A stretch of DNA of 64,000 nt, from positions 62,001 to 126,000 of the forward strand of contig CAUYLG010065585.1 of assembly GCA_963573385.1 (NCBI GenBank). The letters run 5' to 3'. A program made the position numbers and the translations under genes. Position 1 is the stretch's first letter. Each line of letters starts with the position of its first letter. Shown here one piece after another: positions 15,238-26,645 of the stretch. The notes beneath the pieces were generated by a model. That model worked only from the letters and a program-made list of their open reading frames with translations. It was not told the origin of the DNA and did not search any database. This DNA is from Cacajao melanocephalus. Its lineage: Eukaryota > Chordata > Mammalia > Primates > Pitheciidae.

Positions 15238-15581
15238 TGTGTTAGTCTGTTCTCACTGGGTAATTCATAAAGGAAAGAGGTTTAATTGACTCCCAGTTCC
15301 ACATGGCTGGGGAGGCCTCACCATCATGGTGGAAGGCAAATGAGGAGAAAGTCACATCTTACATGGCGGCGGGGAAGAGAGTGTGTGCAGGAGAACTGCC
15401 CTTTGTAAAACCATCAGATCTTGTGAGACTTATTCACCATCACAAAAACAGCATGGGAAATGCCCGCCCCATGATTCAGTGACCTCCTACCGGGTCCTTC
15501 CCACAACAATAGTTCCTGTGGGAATTATGGGAGCTACAATTCAAGATGAGGTTCGGGTGGGGACACGGCCAAACCATGTCA
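15238..15581 (-). mobile_element. Solo MaLR LTR (THE1/MSTA type), minus strand
   Basis: Reads TGTGTTAGTCTGTTCTCAC, then 'gaaagaggtttaattgactc', 'atcagatcttgtgagactta', 'gggaattatgggagctacaa' and 'ggccaaaccatgtca', the reverse complement of a THE1/MST LTR. The exact 5-bp duplication CCATC (15233-15237 and 15582-15586) flanks it, as expected for LTR integration. At 344 bp it is shorter than the family, with a deletion near its 3' end (just after 15250). Confidence 0.92.
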
Positions 15582-15586
15582 CCATC

Positions 15587-16129
15587 CGAGTCTGGAAAGC
15601 TCTACAGTTGCTGGAGAGATGATAGGATCCATCCAGCTTTAGGAATGTCACAGCTGAAAAGCCTTGAGCCATTTCTTGGCAGGCCTCCTGTTGACTGGTG
15701 GTGACTGGGGGCAGGGAGGGGAGGTGGCTGACCAGGTGTTAGAGCGCAGACCTCTGAATTTGGGGCTGTGGCTCCTGTGTACCTGTATGTGACATCCTCT
15801 CAGTTGCTGCGTGCGCTCCTCAGACGATGACACAGCCTCAACCCGGAGCTGCCTCTTCTGAAAGTGGGTGCAGTTCCTCCATCGGACCACTCTTGTCCTT
15901 GTGATTCAGGTTTTTGCCTCCGGTTCCTGGAATAGTTTCCTTTCCCCACCTAGGAAGCGCTTTTCCATCCATTCGTCCCTGCCCCATCCCACCTCTGGCC
16001 TTCTGTCCCATTTCTGGAAGCCCTCCCCTGTGCTCACCCCTTTACTTCACTAAGCCTCCAGCCCTCCATCCAGTGAGGTTGCTGCTCCACCCTTCCTGCC
16101 TGAGGCCAAGATTTGGGTGGGGTCAAAGA
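15587..16129. other. Unique sequence, nothing recognised
   Basis: No repeat identified with confidence. Pyrimidine-rich towards 15950-16090. A frame at 15914-16321 is proline- and leucine-rich without domains. Confidence 0.45.
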
Positions 16130-16230
16130 GTGCTGAAAAGCCTGGGCTTGAACTTGAGTCCAGCCACTCCTGTGTCACTTACTTTCTGTGAGCATAAAGG
16201 CAGTGTCTCCCTGTGGCACCGAACGTGGCA
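16130..16230 (+). mobile_element. MIR SINE fragment, plus strand
   Basis: 'gcctgggcttgaacttgagt' and 'ctcctgtgtcacttactttc' match the MIR first half in sense orientation. Confidence 0.6.
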
Positions 16231-16649
16231 CTGCTGTAAAACCACTAGCACTGTGGCAGTTTTCTCCTTGCCTTTTGTTAAAATTAAATTTTCTCTAAAA
16301 AGTTCTTCCAAAATTCTGTAAAACTCTGTATTCTTGTAAGTGACGGGGTGGGGACATTTGAATGCAGAGAAAAGCACGAAGAGATGGTTTGGAACAGGTT
16401 TGTTCTTGTCTGGAAGCTGATTCCGGGACAGTTCTTCTTTCTTTCAGATGAATTTCCGGTTAAATGGAGATGAACCGCATGCTTTGAAGACAGTTTGCCT
16501 GGCAGTGTTTCTACTAGTTACTGGGTTTTTACACTTGGTAGCTAATTATTTTATCTCCATGACAAATGCAGAATAAAGTTATCGATTTTCTGAGGAAAAT
16601 CATGTTTTTCCATGAGAAACACCAGGATTGTCCATGTTGGGCTTTTCCA

Positions 16650-16975
16650 TCTGGGGCACCATGGCCTTTTTCATCCCATCTCCCGGGTTTCTCTTGTTCC
16701 GGCCCTTTGGTCTTCCAGCTTTCCTGACCCTCCGTTTTCAATGTGATCATACCTCTGCCTGCATTGCCTTCTCCCCATCTCAACATTTCTGGTCCTATCC
16801 CTGGGGCCTGACCCAGCTGCCGCCTTGTTCAGGAAGCATCTCCTGATGTCCACAGTGGGAAGGGTCCTTTCCCTGTTCTGTGTCCTTGCCTTGTCCATCA
16901 TATCACATTGACCTGACACTTGGCCATGGAGTCCTCCCTGGCCAGTACCTACCCTGCTCAAATGCATACAAGCAG
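16650..16975 (+). mobile_element. L2 LINE fragment, plus strand
   Basis: Pyrimidine-rich L2 3' region in sense orientation, with 'ttgttcaggaagcatctcct' and 'gtgtccttgccttgtccatc'. Diverged, so the boundaries are approximate. Confidence 0.5.
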
Positions 16976-17189
16976 AAGATATTGGAAGGCATGTTCTCTG
17001 GGCTGTCTTGGTCCTGGGGTGCAGGCTGAGATATCTGGGATCAGCTCTTTGAGAGTAAGGGTCTAGTCACACCTGCTTTGGTACCTAACTCTGTGAGGTG
17101 ACAGAAAAGAAAGCTGGAAAGTCATTAAATTATCTGTTAACTTTTTACTCTTTTCCGCTAAGCTACATGTTCCCTAAAAGCAAGGATTG

Positions 17190-17345
17190 CATTCATTCAC
17201 CCATTTGTTCTTTTACTCGACAAGTATTTACTGAGCATCTTCTGTTGAACAAGTGAACCATGATCCCTGTCCTCATAAAGCTTTCAGTCTAATGGGAAGA
17301 TATTTGTTCAATACACAAACAAGTATGTATTATGTAATATTTATA
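17190..17345 (-). mobile_element. L2 LINE 3' end, minus strand
   Basis: 'caagtatttactgagcatct', 'gatccctgtcctcataaagc' and 'tttcagtctaatgggaagat' follow the antisense L2 3' end. Confidence 0.72.
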
Positions 17346-17364
17346 TTTTGTGGTTATATTTTCT

Positions 17365-17570
17365 TCCCTTTTTGTTTTTCTTTACCTCCTGGGTTCAAGC
17401 AATCCTCCTGCCTCAGCCCCCTGAGTGGCCGGGACTGCAGGTGTGTTCTCCCATGCCCAGTTAATGTTTAAATTTTTTATAAAGTCAGGGTCTTGCTATG
17501 TTTCCCAGGCTGGTCTTAAACTCTTGGATTAAAGTACTGGGATTACAGATGTAAACTATTGTACCCAGCT
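17365..17570 (-). mobile_element. Alu SINE lacking part of its right arm, minus strand
   Basis: After a T-rich tail the sequence starts at 'acctcctgggttcaagcaat', so about 65 bases of the 3' arm ('gagacggagtctcgc...ctcactgcaac') are missing, yet the 16-bp duplication TGTGGTTATATTTTCT is exact at 17349-17364 and 17576-17591. The left arm is diverged, so this is an old copy. Confidence 0.88.
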
Positions 17571-17591
17571 GATTCTGTGGTTATATTTTCT

Positions 17592-18289
17592 ATATATTAT
17601 AGAAATGTTTATTTACATTTTATATTTATGTCAGATATCATTACATGTATGGCAAGTACAAATTGCAGCTGGTGTCATGATAGTTGCTTTCATGATGAGC
17701 TCATAGCAGCTTGGATATGGTCTTGGTCTTGGTGGGGGCCATGTGACACTAGGCTGAAGCTAGCCTTGGGGTGCCGTGGCTGATTTTTGTGATCATATTC
17801 GGACCCCACAATGAGTGGCCTAGGAACTGGGTGTTGTCATCTCTGAGTTTCAGATGGGCACCCAGAGGGGATGGGCCCTCCCACCTGAGGGACACAGTGT
17901 GGCATGCGGATGGATGCATACCTTGGCCCTGGAGGCCGGGCGCTGTTCTCTGCACTCTTCCTTTCACCTCATTTTCTTTGATGTTTGATCCTGGCTAGAT
18001 CTTGGCTTTTCAGAAAGAACAGTGTTTGCTGACCTTTTACTTTGTAAAGAAAGGATGCGGCCATATGGTGGTGTCACTGGAGAGTGTCACCCAAGGCCTG
18101 CTGGCGGGCAAGGGCCACACACACACACAGCAGCCAGGGGAGGGCCAGCTCTTCTAGAGACTCTACAGGACACCATTTTGGCAGTGATGGCCTCAAGTGG
18201 ACATTTATAGGCCATTCTGTGTTCCACGCATGCAAATCAGAAACCCTCTTCCTTAAGTAGACTCATCACAGGGATGCTGTGTATACATA
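17592..18289. other. Unique sequence with a short CA run
   Basis: Contains (CA)7 near 18116-18130. No other feature recognised. Confidence 0.45.
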
Positions 18290-18420
18290 TAGTGCTTAAG
18301 AGTGGTTGGACAGCTTGCGCCTCTCCATCTCCTCACCTGTAAAATGGGGATCGTGATAGCACCTTCCTCTCAGGACTGGTCTGAGGCTCACAAGAACCGT
18401 GTGCAAAGCAAGGGCTTCCT
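18290..18420 (+). mobile_element. MIR SINE fragment, plus strand
   Basis: 'ctcctcacctgtaaaatggg' and 'gatcgtgatagcaccttcct' match the MIR second half. Confidence 0.7.
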
Positions 18421-19129
18421 GTTAGCTGTTATTACTACCACTGTGCTTCTCGTTACTGTTGCATTAGAAGTGGGCTATCATAAGAGATTTCACTCCAATG
18501 TTTAGTTGCTTCAAATCAGTAACTGCAAAAGGCAGTTAAGCAGAAGTGAGTCAAAATGCCACATGTACAGCTTCAGAAGGATATTTTCCTTACGGCTGTT
18601 GCAGCTCAAGGTGAAAATGCATGCTACCCTAGAAATGCCATAGACATTGGCGTTACAGCAGTGAGAGGCACTGGACACTTGGCTGTCTCTTCTTTTCTCC
18701 TGTGGAAAAGTGGTTATAAGAAGGGGGATGATACCGTGCCGTGCTCACTTCACTGACTTGCATATAATGTACATGCTTAACAAATGGTGGAGTTGATGAT
18801 GGTGGTGGCAGTGATGACACTGGTGACTTACATGGTGGCGGCAAAGGCAGTTCCATGGAGCTGAAACCCTTCTAATGGAGGAGGAATAAGTGCCTTTGCA
18901 TCCAACATGGTGGCAGTAAGCAGGCTGCAGGAGTAGAGGGATGTGAGGACTTCGTCCGTATTGACAAAGCTGAGGTCTGACCATCAGTGCCGACTGCTCC
19001 CTGTGGGCTGATCTTCTGTGTCTTCACTCCGTGATGACCACGCAGAGCTGCTGCTAAGGTGGCCCCAACCAGCCAAGAGTTATTAAAATAATATTTATAA
19101 TTAGAGTAACAATAAAAACATAGTTTCTC
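18421..19129. other. Unique sequence with a GAT/GGT-rich patch
   Basis: A cryptic simple repeat of GATGATGGTGGT type lies at 18793-18845. A MIR-like trace may precede it (18695-18790). No exon or RNA seen. Confidence 0.4.
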
Positions 19130-19235
19130 TGTGACTAGTTTTATGTACATTATAGCATTTAACCTCCAAGGCAGTCTAATATGGTAGGTGTCATTAACTC
19201 CATTTTTTAAGACGCAGGGCCTCGGAGGCGAAGAA
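19130..19235 (-). mobile_element. MIR SINE fragment, minus strand
   Basis: 'acattatagcatttaacctc', 'atatggtaggtgtcattaac' and 'ccattttttaagacgcaggg' follow the antisense MIR core. Confidence 0.6.
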
Positions 19236-19364
19236 GGAGGTGTTTTTTTGGAGTCACCTGTTCTGGGGCTGAGCCCCGTCTGCAGGGCTCTGATGGCCAG
19301 CTTCTTGATGGGCACGCACTGCTTCCCTTTATTACAGAGAACAGTGGGGCAGGGGCAGGGGGCT

Positions 19365-19480
19365 AGGCTTCAGACCTCTTCTAACATGAAGGCTGACCTT
19401 GGGCAAATGATGTCTCTTTTCTGAGCTCCAGTCCCCTCATCTAAAAAATTGGGTAGCAATTTCCCTGAGGTGCTTACAGG
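19365..19480 (+). mobile_element. MIR SINE fragment, plus strand
   Basis: 'ctgaccttgggcaaatgatg', 'cagtcccctcatctaaaaaa' in MIR sense order. Confidence 0.65.
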
Positions 19481-19539
19481 GATCAGCATCTGAATTCACG
19501 TCCTGCCACTGGGGATCAACAGCACCAAAGGCCCAGCTA

Positions 19540-19845
19540 TTTGCTGTGATCCCGCAGTCCCTTCTGTCTGACCCTTTCCTGTCTCTGCCCGCTGTTCTCT
19601 CTTCCTGAAAGGCCTCCAGAGCTCTCCACTGAGCGGCCCTTCTTTCGAGAGGCCTGCATTGCCCACAACCAGATTGGTACTCCACTGAGCTGAGGTCTTG
19701 CACAGCTTGATCTTGCTCGTCTTCAGCTAAGGAATTGGCCCCTTCACGGTGGGGACTGCCTTTCCTTTGAGTTTTTCAAGTACCCAGAACAAAGTCTGGC
19801 TGACAGCGAGAGCCCAGTAAGTGTTTGTTAAGTACAACAACATCA
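19540..19845 (+). mobile_element. L2 LINE 3' end, plus strand
   Basis: Sense L2 3' region: 'ttcctgaaaggcctccagag', 'ggtggggactgcctttcctt', 'cccagaacaaagtctggctg' and the end 'cccagtaagtgtttgttaag'. Confidence 0.65.
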
Positions 19846-20169
19846 GCTAAGAACCCCATGTATCCTTCTAACCCTGCCATCTGTGCATCCTTCCTTCGCC
19901 TGTGGAGGGACCCTGGTGGATGGGAGGCAGATGTTGATGAAGTAGCCTCCCTTTCAGAGATGAGGAAAAGAGACGGGGAGGAGATGGAAGGGGATGCACT
20001 TGCCCTGAAGCCCAAAGTAGTGGCTTTTCTGAGCATTTCTTCCTCAGGGTGACAGTGAAGCGTGGCTGTGACCACTGGAGTTCTGATTGCTGGGTGGTTT
20101 GGGGGATGCTGTGTCCTGAGGGGTGAAGAGCAGGGCCTGGCCTCTCCAGGGTCCCTGGGCTGGAGGGAT

Positions 20170-20200
20170 GGAGGAGGAGGAGGAGGAGGAGGAGGAGGAG
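20170..20200 (+). repeat. (GGA)10 microsatellite
   Basis: Ten clean GGA/GAG units. Purine-rich GGA repeats can fold into G-quadruplex-type structures. The Gly-rich and Pro-rich frames through it are artefacts. Confidence 0.95.
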
Positions 20201-20439
20201 TCTTGCTAGGAAAGCATCCCTGCCTGCCTCCTGCCCTCTGGACCTCCATGAGGTCTCCTTACCTGCCCCACACTACTCACTTCATTGCCGTCTGCCCCAC
20301 AATGCCTTTGTGACTTTCTCTGTGATCAGGATCACTTCCTGTCTGTGATGGTAAAGACCAGTATTGGGCAGTGGCAGGAGGGATGAAAGGCAGCATGGGA
20401 GTCCTTGGCTGGCTCTCCACGTCTCATTTTCTTCTCCTG

Positions 20440-20520
20440 GACAAACGACTTGCCTCACAGGATTGTTGGGAGGATTTAATGAGGTCACAGGTGTGAACGT
20501 GCTCAGCAGATGTGTATCAG
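20440..20520 (+). mobile_element. MIR SINE 3' fragment, plus strand
   Basis: 'attgttgggaggatttaatg' and 'gaacgtgctcagcagatg' match the 3' part of MIR. Confidence 0.6.
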
Positions 20521-20795
20521 GGATGTAATAGGTGATTCAATTTAACTCATTTACTACGGAAAATTTTAAACATATAGAAAGTAAACAGAAGGATGTGATG
20601 GACCATCCACACATCCATTAACAGCGTCAGTAACCATCAGCACTGAGCCATTCCCGTCTTTATCATCTCTGCCCATGTCATCATCCCATACTGAGTACCG
20701 GTGTTGAGAATGATATTGATAATGAGCTGCACTTACTTTATTTCAAGGTAAAGCTGCACACATTTAAACACACACATCTTAACACTACAGTTTAG

Positions 20796-21103
<308 letters not shown>

Positions 21104-21954
21104 AGGATGGAGACATTCTATTAACCCTTCTCCCTTGTAGAACATTTCTGTCTCCCCAGAAAGTTCCCTTGTATCCTGTTTAGGTTAATTTTCCTACCCT
21201 AACTAGAGGCGTCCCTGGTTTTCGCCTTTGCCCAGTTCAGCGTCACACAGCAGGAATCTCAGCATAAATGCTCTTCTGTCCCACTTCTTTGTTCAGTGCA
21301 GTGTTCATGAGATCGTCCCACTAGTATCCATAGTTCATTTCTTTTTATTGCTGAATTTTTGTGTTTCAAAATCCATTTCAAAAATTGTGTTTCAAAATCC
21401 ATTGTATGGACATAGTATAATTTATCTGTTCTCCTACTGCTAGACATTTAAGTTGTTTTCAGTTTTTGGGTATTATGAATAAAGCTGCTATGAACACTAT
21501 TATGCAAGTAATTCCGTTGACATGATTTTTCTTACTTGGAAATATTGGTAAATTGGAAATACTAGTATTTATTAAGGGGTAGAATTGTTAGGTCATATGC
21601 TAAGCATGTGTTTCACTTTATAAGAAACTATCAAAAACAGTTTTATAAAATCGTTGCTCCACTTTACATTCCCCCGGTAGTGTCAGAGTTCGGGCACTCT
21701 CCTTCTTCACCATAGTACAGTGCGATCAAATTCTAAAATTTTAGTCATTCTGCTGATCATCTTTTCATTGATGATAATTTATGGTTCCCTGATTCTAAGG
21801 ACATGGAACAATTCTTCATGTGATTATTGGCCATTCATATATTTTCCTTTCTGAAGTGTCTGTTCAAGACTTTTGTCCATTTTATGGGTTGTTTATATTT
21901 TTATTATTGACTCGTAGGAGTTCTTGATATATTGTGGATCTAACTCATTTTTCA

Positions 21955-22086
21955 GATATACAGTGAAGATGTATATAGTGAAGATACATATACACACATA
22001 TACATATTTACGTACATATAGTGACACTACGTATGTATGTATATACACATATAGTGAAGATATATATATATATATATATATATATG
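21955..22086. repeat. Degenerate TATA/TACA array ending in (TA)n
   Basis: Sub-units with 'agtgaagatatatat'-like strings recur, then (AT)14 at about 22058-22085. It sits where L1M normally has a short 'cagatatatg', so it is a local expansion of L1 sequence. Confidence 0.85.
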
Positions 22087-22155
22087 CATTGAACATACAG
22101 AGAGATTGAAGACATATGATACTTTGTCCTAGTCTGTGGCTTGCCTCTTCCTTTC

Positions 22156-22447
22156 TTTTTTTTTTTTTTGAGATGGAGTCTCGCTTTGTCGCCCAGGCTG
22201 AAGTGCAGTGACGGGATCTCAGCTCACTCAGCCCCCACCTCCCAGGTTTAAGTGATTCTCTTGCCTCAGCCTCCTGAGCAGCTGAGACTACAGGAGCATG
22301 CCACCATGCCCAGCTAATGTTTTGTGTTTTTAGTAGAGATGGGGTTTCACCATGTTAGCCAGGATGGGCTCCATCTCCTGACCTTGTGATCTGCCTGCCT
22401 TGGCCTCCCAAAGTGCTGGGATTGCAGGTGTGAGCCAGCGCTCCTGG
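22156..22447 (-). mobile_element. Alu SINE, minus strand
   Basis: T14 tail, 'gagatggagtctcgctttgt', through to 'gtgagccagcgctcctgg'. No clean duplication was found. It inserted in or at the edge of L1M sequence. Confidence 0.95.
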
Positions 22448-22800
22448 AAGATTCAGATCTATTGAAATGTAATTTACATGCATTGAAGTTCACTCTTTTT
22501 GGTGTACAGTTCTGTGAGTTTTGACAGTTATCCGTGAAATCACATCAACAAAATAAAGACACAGAACAGTTTCTTCACCTTAAAAAAATGTCCCCTCCTG
22601 CTCCCTTGTAGGCAGCTTTTAACAGCTGCTGCTCTGTTTTCTGTCTTAGAGTTTTGTCAGATACTTTTTCTGCATCAGTTGAGATGATCTTGTGATTTTA
22701 GTCTTTGATTTTGTGAATGTGGTGTGGTGCACTGATTAATTCCAGTGCTGACCGTCCTTGTACCCTGGGAGCAACTCCACTGGGCTTTGGTGTTTTTCAT
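22448..22800 (-). mobile_element. Second L1M fragment, minus strand, internally deleted
   Basis: 22448-22620 repeats the L1M 3' UTR ('ctattgaaatgtaatttaca', 'ttggtgtacagttctgtgag'), then the sequence jumps to the antisense ORF2 reverse-transcriptase segment ('ctttttctgcatcagttgag', 'ccttgtaccctgggagcaac'). It is a separate L1 copy or a rearranged one. Confidence 0.75.
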
Positions 22801-23474
22801 CTTTTCCCTACTGCTTGTCATGATGCAGTGTGTGTGTTTCAAAATCTCTTAGCTACTTTTGTCTTAACAATTTGCTCAGAGCTTTTGTGTGTGTTACCGC
22901 GTAACTATCCTCAGAATCATTCCATGAGCCAGAGTGTTGTGTCTACTTGTCCAGAGAGGCCCAGTGAGAGAAAGGAGTCACTGCTTATAGAACCCGTGGA
23001 TGGACTGCAAGTGTCGTTCACTTAACCCCCAGAGACCCTGTGGGGCAGGCGTTACCGTCCCCATCTACACGGACAGACTGAGGGCTCCAGAGGCAGGCGC
23101 TGGGCCTTGGCAGGACTGTGCGACTCCAGGGAAGGCCCCTTTATCCAGCACAATCAGGGCCTTCCAAGGCATTGCAGCTTCATCCAGGGTCACACCGCTG
23201 CTTTCTAAGAGAGAGACTCTACACTTGAGCCCATGTTTCCTCACTCTCAGGGAAAGTCCCTCTTCTCTTCTGCCTGCTCCCTTGCCCACGGAAGAAGCCT
23301 GGTTGGGGCTTAAAGGACAAAGCAGATCTTGTGCCTTTTAGGACCAGGGACTCACCAGCATGATCGCTAGAGCGACAGTAAGACTGTGAGTGTCGAGGGC
23401 TGCTCGACAGAGGTTCCTGGACTCCAGCAGCCTCTTCTTTCAGCTCAGTCCGTCAGGCACAACCACAGACTGTA
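22801..23474. other. Unique sequence, nothing recognised
   Basis: GC-moderate sequence with frames of 70-113 codons on both strands but no domains. Confidence 0.45.
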
Positions 23475-23665
23475 GGTAAGGCCGTGGGTTTCGAGATAAG
23501 CCAGACATGAGTTTGATTCGGCTGTATCGCTTAGCCACGGCTTCCGCTCAGGCAGGTTTCATGATCTGAGCCTCAATTTCTTCATCTGGAAATTGAGGAA
23601 AAAAAAACCTTTTACTTGTGAGGATTAGGTGAGATAATATGGATGAAACAGCTGGCACAGCAGCT
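23475..23665 (+). mobile_element. MIR SINE, nearly complete, plus strand
   Basis: 'aagccagacatgagtttgat', 'tctgagcctcaatttcttca', 'tctggaaattgagg', 'gtgaggattaggtgagataa' and 'agctggcacagcagctggct' are collinear with MIR. Confidence 0.78.
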
Positions 23666-24249
23666 GGCTCCGAAGCTCAACATGCTGGAACGACCACAGG
23701 CACTCACCGTTGGCGGTCCTGTTCCCATGCTCCCAGGCGTGTGCTGCCGCGGCCCGTGCCCCCTGTCCCTCTGCGTCACAGCAGTGCCTGAGCTGTAGGT
23801 AAGGGGTGTGGAGGGGCTGGTGCCCAGGGCTGCGTGGCAATGCTTGTTTGCCTGCCTCCAGCCCTCCTGGAAGTGTTTCCTGGGCTCTACGGAGAGTCTG
23901 TGTGTGTGGCTTTAGGGGACAGCTCTGCTGGTGTGCAGCACTGATGAGCAGCCTGATCTTTCTGAGCCAGTGTTTGGCATGTTTTGAGAACCTGCCACGC
24001 TCCTGTGCCAGGATGGTTAATTTTAAAATGAGGTCCTACTGTTCCTCCCCTCAGGGAGCTCCTTGTCTAATTACAGAGCAAGAACAGTCTGATTTTTCTC
24101 ATCATTTTTTCTCATGGGAATTACTAATTAAGTGTTGATTATTCAAAGAAAAATCGCATAGCTTTGCGCGTCCATTGTGTGTGTATATGTTATATATATG
24201 TGTATGTATGACGGATATATGCATGGATTTTTTTACGTTAATTCCAGTT
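23666..24249. other. Unique sequence with an AT-rich homeodomain-type motif
   Basis: Contains 'ttactaattaagtgttgatt' (24120-24139), which combines TAATTA and an NKX-like AAGTG. A degenerate TGTA/TATA run follows (24174-24222). No gene seen. Confidence 0.4.
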
Positions 24250-24475
24250 TGACAAAAGTGTATGGAGACGGACATGTTAATATGCTTCTGTTGCCGGTGG
24301 AAATCGGTACAACATCTTAAGGAGGCTGCATGCCAACCCATGTTGTCTGTGCTATGATGTTTCTATATTTTGCCACTACCTTAAAATAATTCAAAAGTAG
24401 AGAATAGGCATGCACAAAGATGCCCTTCCAAGTGGATTCGTATTAGCAAACACGAGAACAACTTCAGTGCCCCGC
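24250..24475 (+). mobile_element. L1M fragment, plus strand, highly diverged
   Basis: 'ggtggaaatcggtacaacat' and 'caaagatgcccttccaagtg' then 'tagcaaacacgagaacaact' fit sense ORF2 C-terminal L1M order. Confidence 0.5.
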
Positions 24476-24476
24476 G

Positions 24477-24992
24477 TGCTGGTTAATTTAATTGTCACCT
24501 TGACTGGATTGAGGAATACCTGGAGAACGGTAATGCATTGCTTCTGGGCGTGTCCATGAGGGGACTTGCGTGTGAGTTGGGGGATTGTGTGGTGAAGATC
24601 CACTGTCAGTGTGGGTGGCACCATCCATTAGCCGGGGGCCTGGGTGGAACAAAAAGGCAATGGAGAGAACTATCCCTCTCTCCTAGAGCTGGGACACTTT
24701 TCTCTTCCTGTCCTTGGATGTCAGAACTTTGGGTTTGCTGGCCTTTGGACTCTATGACTGACAGCAGCAGCCCTGAGGATTCTTGGCCTGTGGCTTTGGA
24801 CCAAGAGCTACAGCCCTAGCCTTACTGGTTTTGAGGCTTTCGGACCTCTGCTCCCCTGGCCTTCCAGCTTGCAGGGGGCGTGGTGTGGGACTTCTTGGCC
24901 TCTGTGATTCAGTTCTCCTAATACGTCCTCTCTCAGGTCTCATGCACACACACCATGTCCTGCCGGGCTTCTAGAGAACCCTGCCTAACACA
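24477..24992 (+). mobile_element. ERVL-type LTR (MLT2-like), plus strand
   Basis: 'gctggttaatttaattgtca', 'ccttgactggattgaggaat', 'gggcgtgtccatgaggggac', 'ctggcctttggactctatga' and 'ctagagaaccctgcctaaca' follow the order of an old ERVL-group LTR. The exact subfamily is uncertain. No internal retroviral genes are attached. It contains a CTCF-like core (24868-24882). Confidence 0.7.
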
Positions 24993-25649
24993 CGCATCAA
25001 ATGAAAACGTTTTTGGTGACTTAGGGTTTATTTAAGTGATGCTGTATTATGGGGCCATATGGGGTATATTAATTAGTCCATTTGTCATTTGCAGGCCACA
25101 GTCAAAGTTATCTAAGTTTCTGCAGATTATACTCATTTATAAGTTGTAAACAGGGCCCAGAGGGACCGCCCTCGGTGAAGCAACACCAAGGCCTTTTCAG
25201 ACCTCTGTGCTGAGCACTTACCTATTGGTGCCTTACCCATGCCCACCAAATTCCACCCCCGGCATTTGAGGGGGATTACATTCTTACTGTTTAGAGGAAC
25301 ACACTGAGCCTTCAGTTGTTGATTTGCCCAGGTGAGGTGGGCAGTGAAGGCTGACAGTAGGCTTTGAGCCACCCTTCTGATTGTGGGCCCCGAGGTTTCT
25401 GTGCTACTGCTACGCTCAGTGGTGAGAGAGTAGCAACGTTCTATTGAGCTTCTTTCTTCTTCAGCAGATACTGAAGTCTGCTGTTGTTCTTGCATTCTTT
25501 AATGGTTTCATGAGCACAGTGGCTTCAGGAGGGGGATCAGGACAGCTCTCTTTTCTAGGCGTCGCTGTGCTCTGAGCCCTAAGCGTGGCCTGCTCGTTCT
25601 CCCTGTGCCGGAAACTGGACTCAGCCACAGCCAGCTGGCTTGTGCATTT
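24993..25649. other. Unique sequence with a 120-codon minus-strand frame
   Basis: The minus-strand frame 25133-25495 starts MQEQQQTSVSAEEERSS and has no domain I recognise. No promoter, splice or polyadenylation context supports it. Confidence 0.4.
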
Positions 25650-26190
25650 CAGACAGAGAGTTTCTCAGCATCATCGAAACACCTTTTCCTTCTTGTGTTT
25701 TTTATCCCCTATATATTGTGAATGCAAGGGAAATTCAAAGGTGAATTACTCGATATAGTTGCACAGATTAAATAATCAAACTTGCATTGACACAGCTTCA
25801 TGCATAATTCAGGTAGTTAATACTCACTGATTTAATTTATTAGGCAAAGCTATATTGTTGTGCCAAATGAGGAGTTGTTTTGAATGCAGATAGAACAGTC
25901 GTCCAGAGTAGTGCTGTTTGTGGTAAACTAATTAGGCTTTGATTGTGGCCTGCAAAGTACAAATGGATGAATTAAGCTACTTTAAGAATTTCGTAAGGCA
26001 GGTGATCATCCACTCGTTTAACCAGTGGCCTGATTTCATGACGAAGGTGGCTCAGTTTGAATTGTTCATTTGGAAGAGCAATATTAATGATGGGAATGTT
26101 TTTGAAAGTGAAACTTATTTAATTTATAATTGTGTAAAATTGCTGCATGAAGGTCCCCTGCAAATGTAAAACTTTCTGTTACTTGTGCTG
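25650..26190. other. Repeat-free AT-rich block, candidate conserved non-coding element
   Basis: Complex AT-rich DNA with several homeodomain-type cores. 25928-25948 packs CTAATTAG, CTTTGAT (TCF/LEF-type) and TTGTGG (RUNX-type) into 21 bases. A 76-codon frame (25939-26169) has no known domain. Function is inferred only from the sequence texture. Confidence 0.4.
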
Positions 26191-26554
26191 CCTGCCCAGG
26201 AGTCTTTGCCCTGATGCGAGGTGACTGCAGCTTCTCTCAGTTCCCTGCGAGTCTAATTGGTCTTCTGGTTGCATTTGGCATCCGTGTCTTCAAGGCTGCT
26301 CGTCGGCAGCAGAAAACGGAGCTGCTTCCCTTGCCCGAAAGCCTTCTGTGTTCTCTTCATCCATTCTGAAGCCACCATTTCTTTCTTAAATGCCTCAATG
26401 TCACGTCTCCATGAAGGCTTCCCCACTTCCCCAGGCAGCTCTGCTCTATTACTGGGTGGCACGCATAGTGCTGGGGCTGTGAAGGTGTATCTGTCATAAT
26501 ATTTGCTTGCAAGGGACTCAGGCACAGGAGACTGACAATTCCTATATGAGGTCG
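26191..26554. other. Unique sequence, nothing recognised
   Basis: Overlapping frames of 80-90 codons on both strands. No domains and no repeat family. Confidence 0.45.
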
Positions 26555-26555
26555 G

Positions 26556-26645
<90 letters not shown>

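Noticed and set aside
24477..24992. Complete endogenous retrovirus
   Set aside because: Only an LTR is seen. No gag, pol or env sequence adjoins this or the other LTRs.
25133..25495. 120-codon minus-strand frame as a gene
   Set aside because: No known domain, no start or splice context and no repeat-independent evidence of selection.
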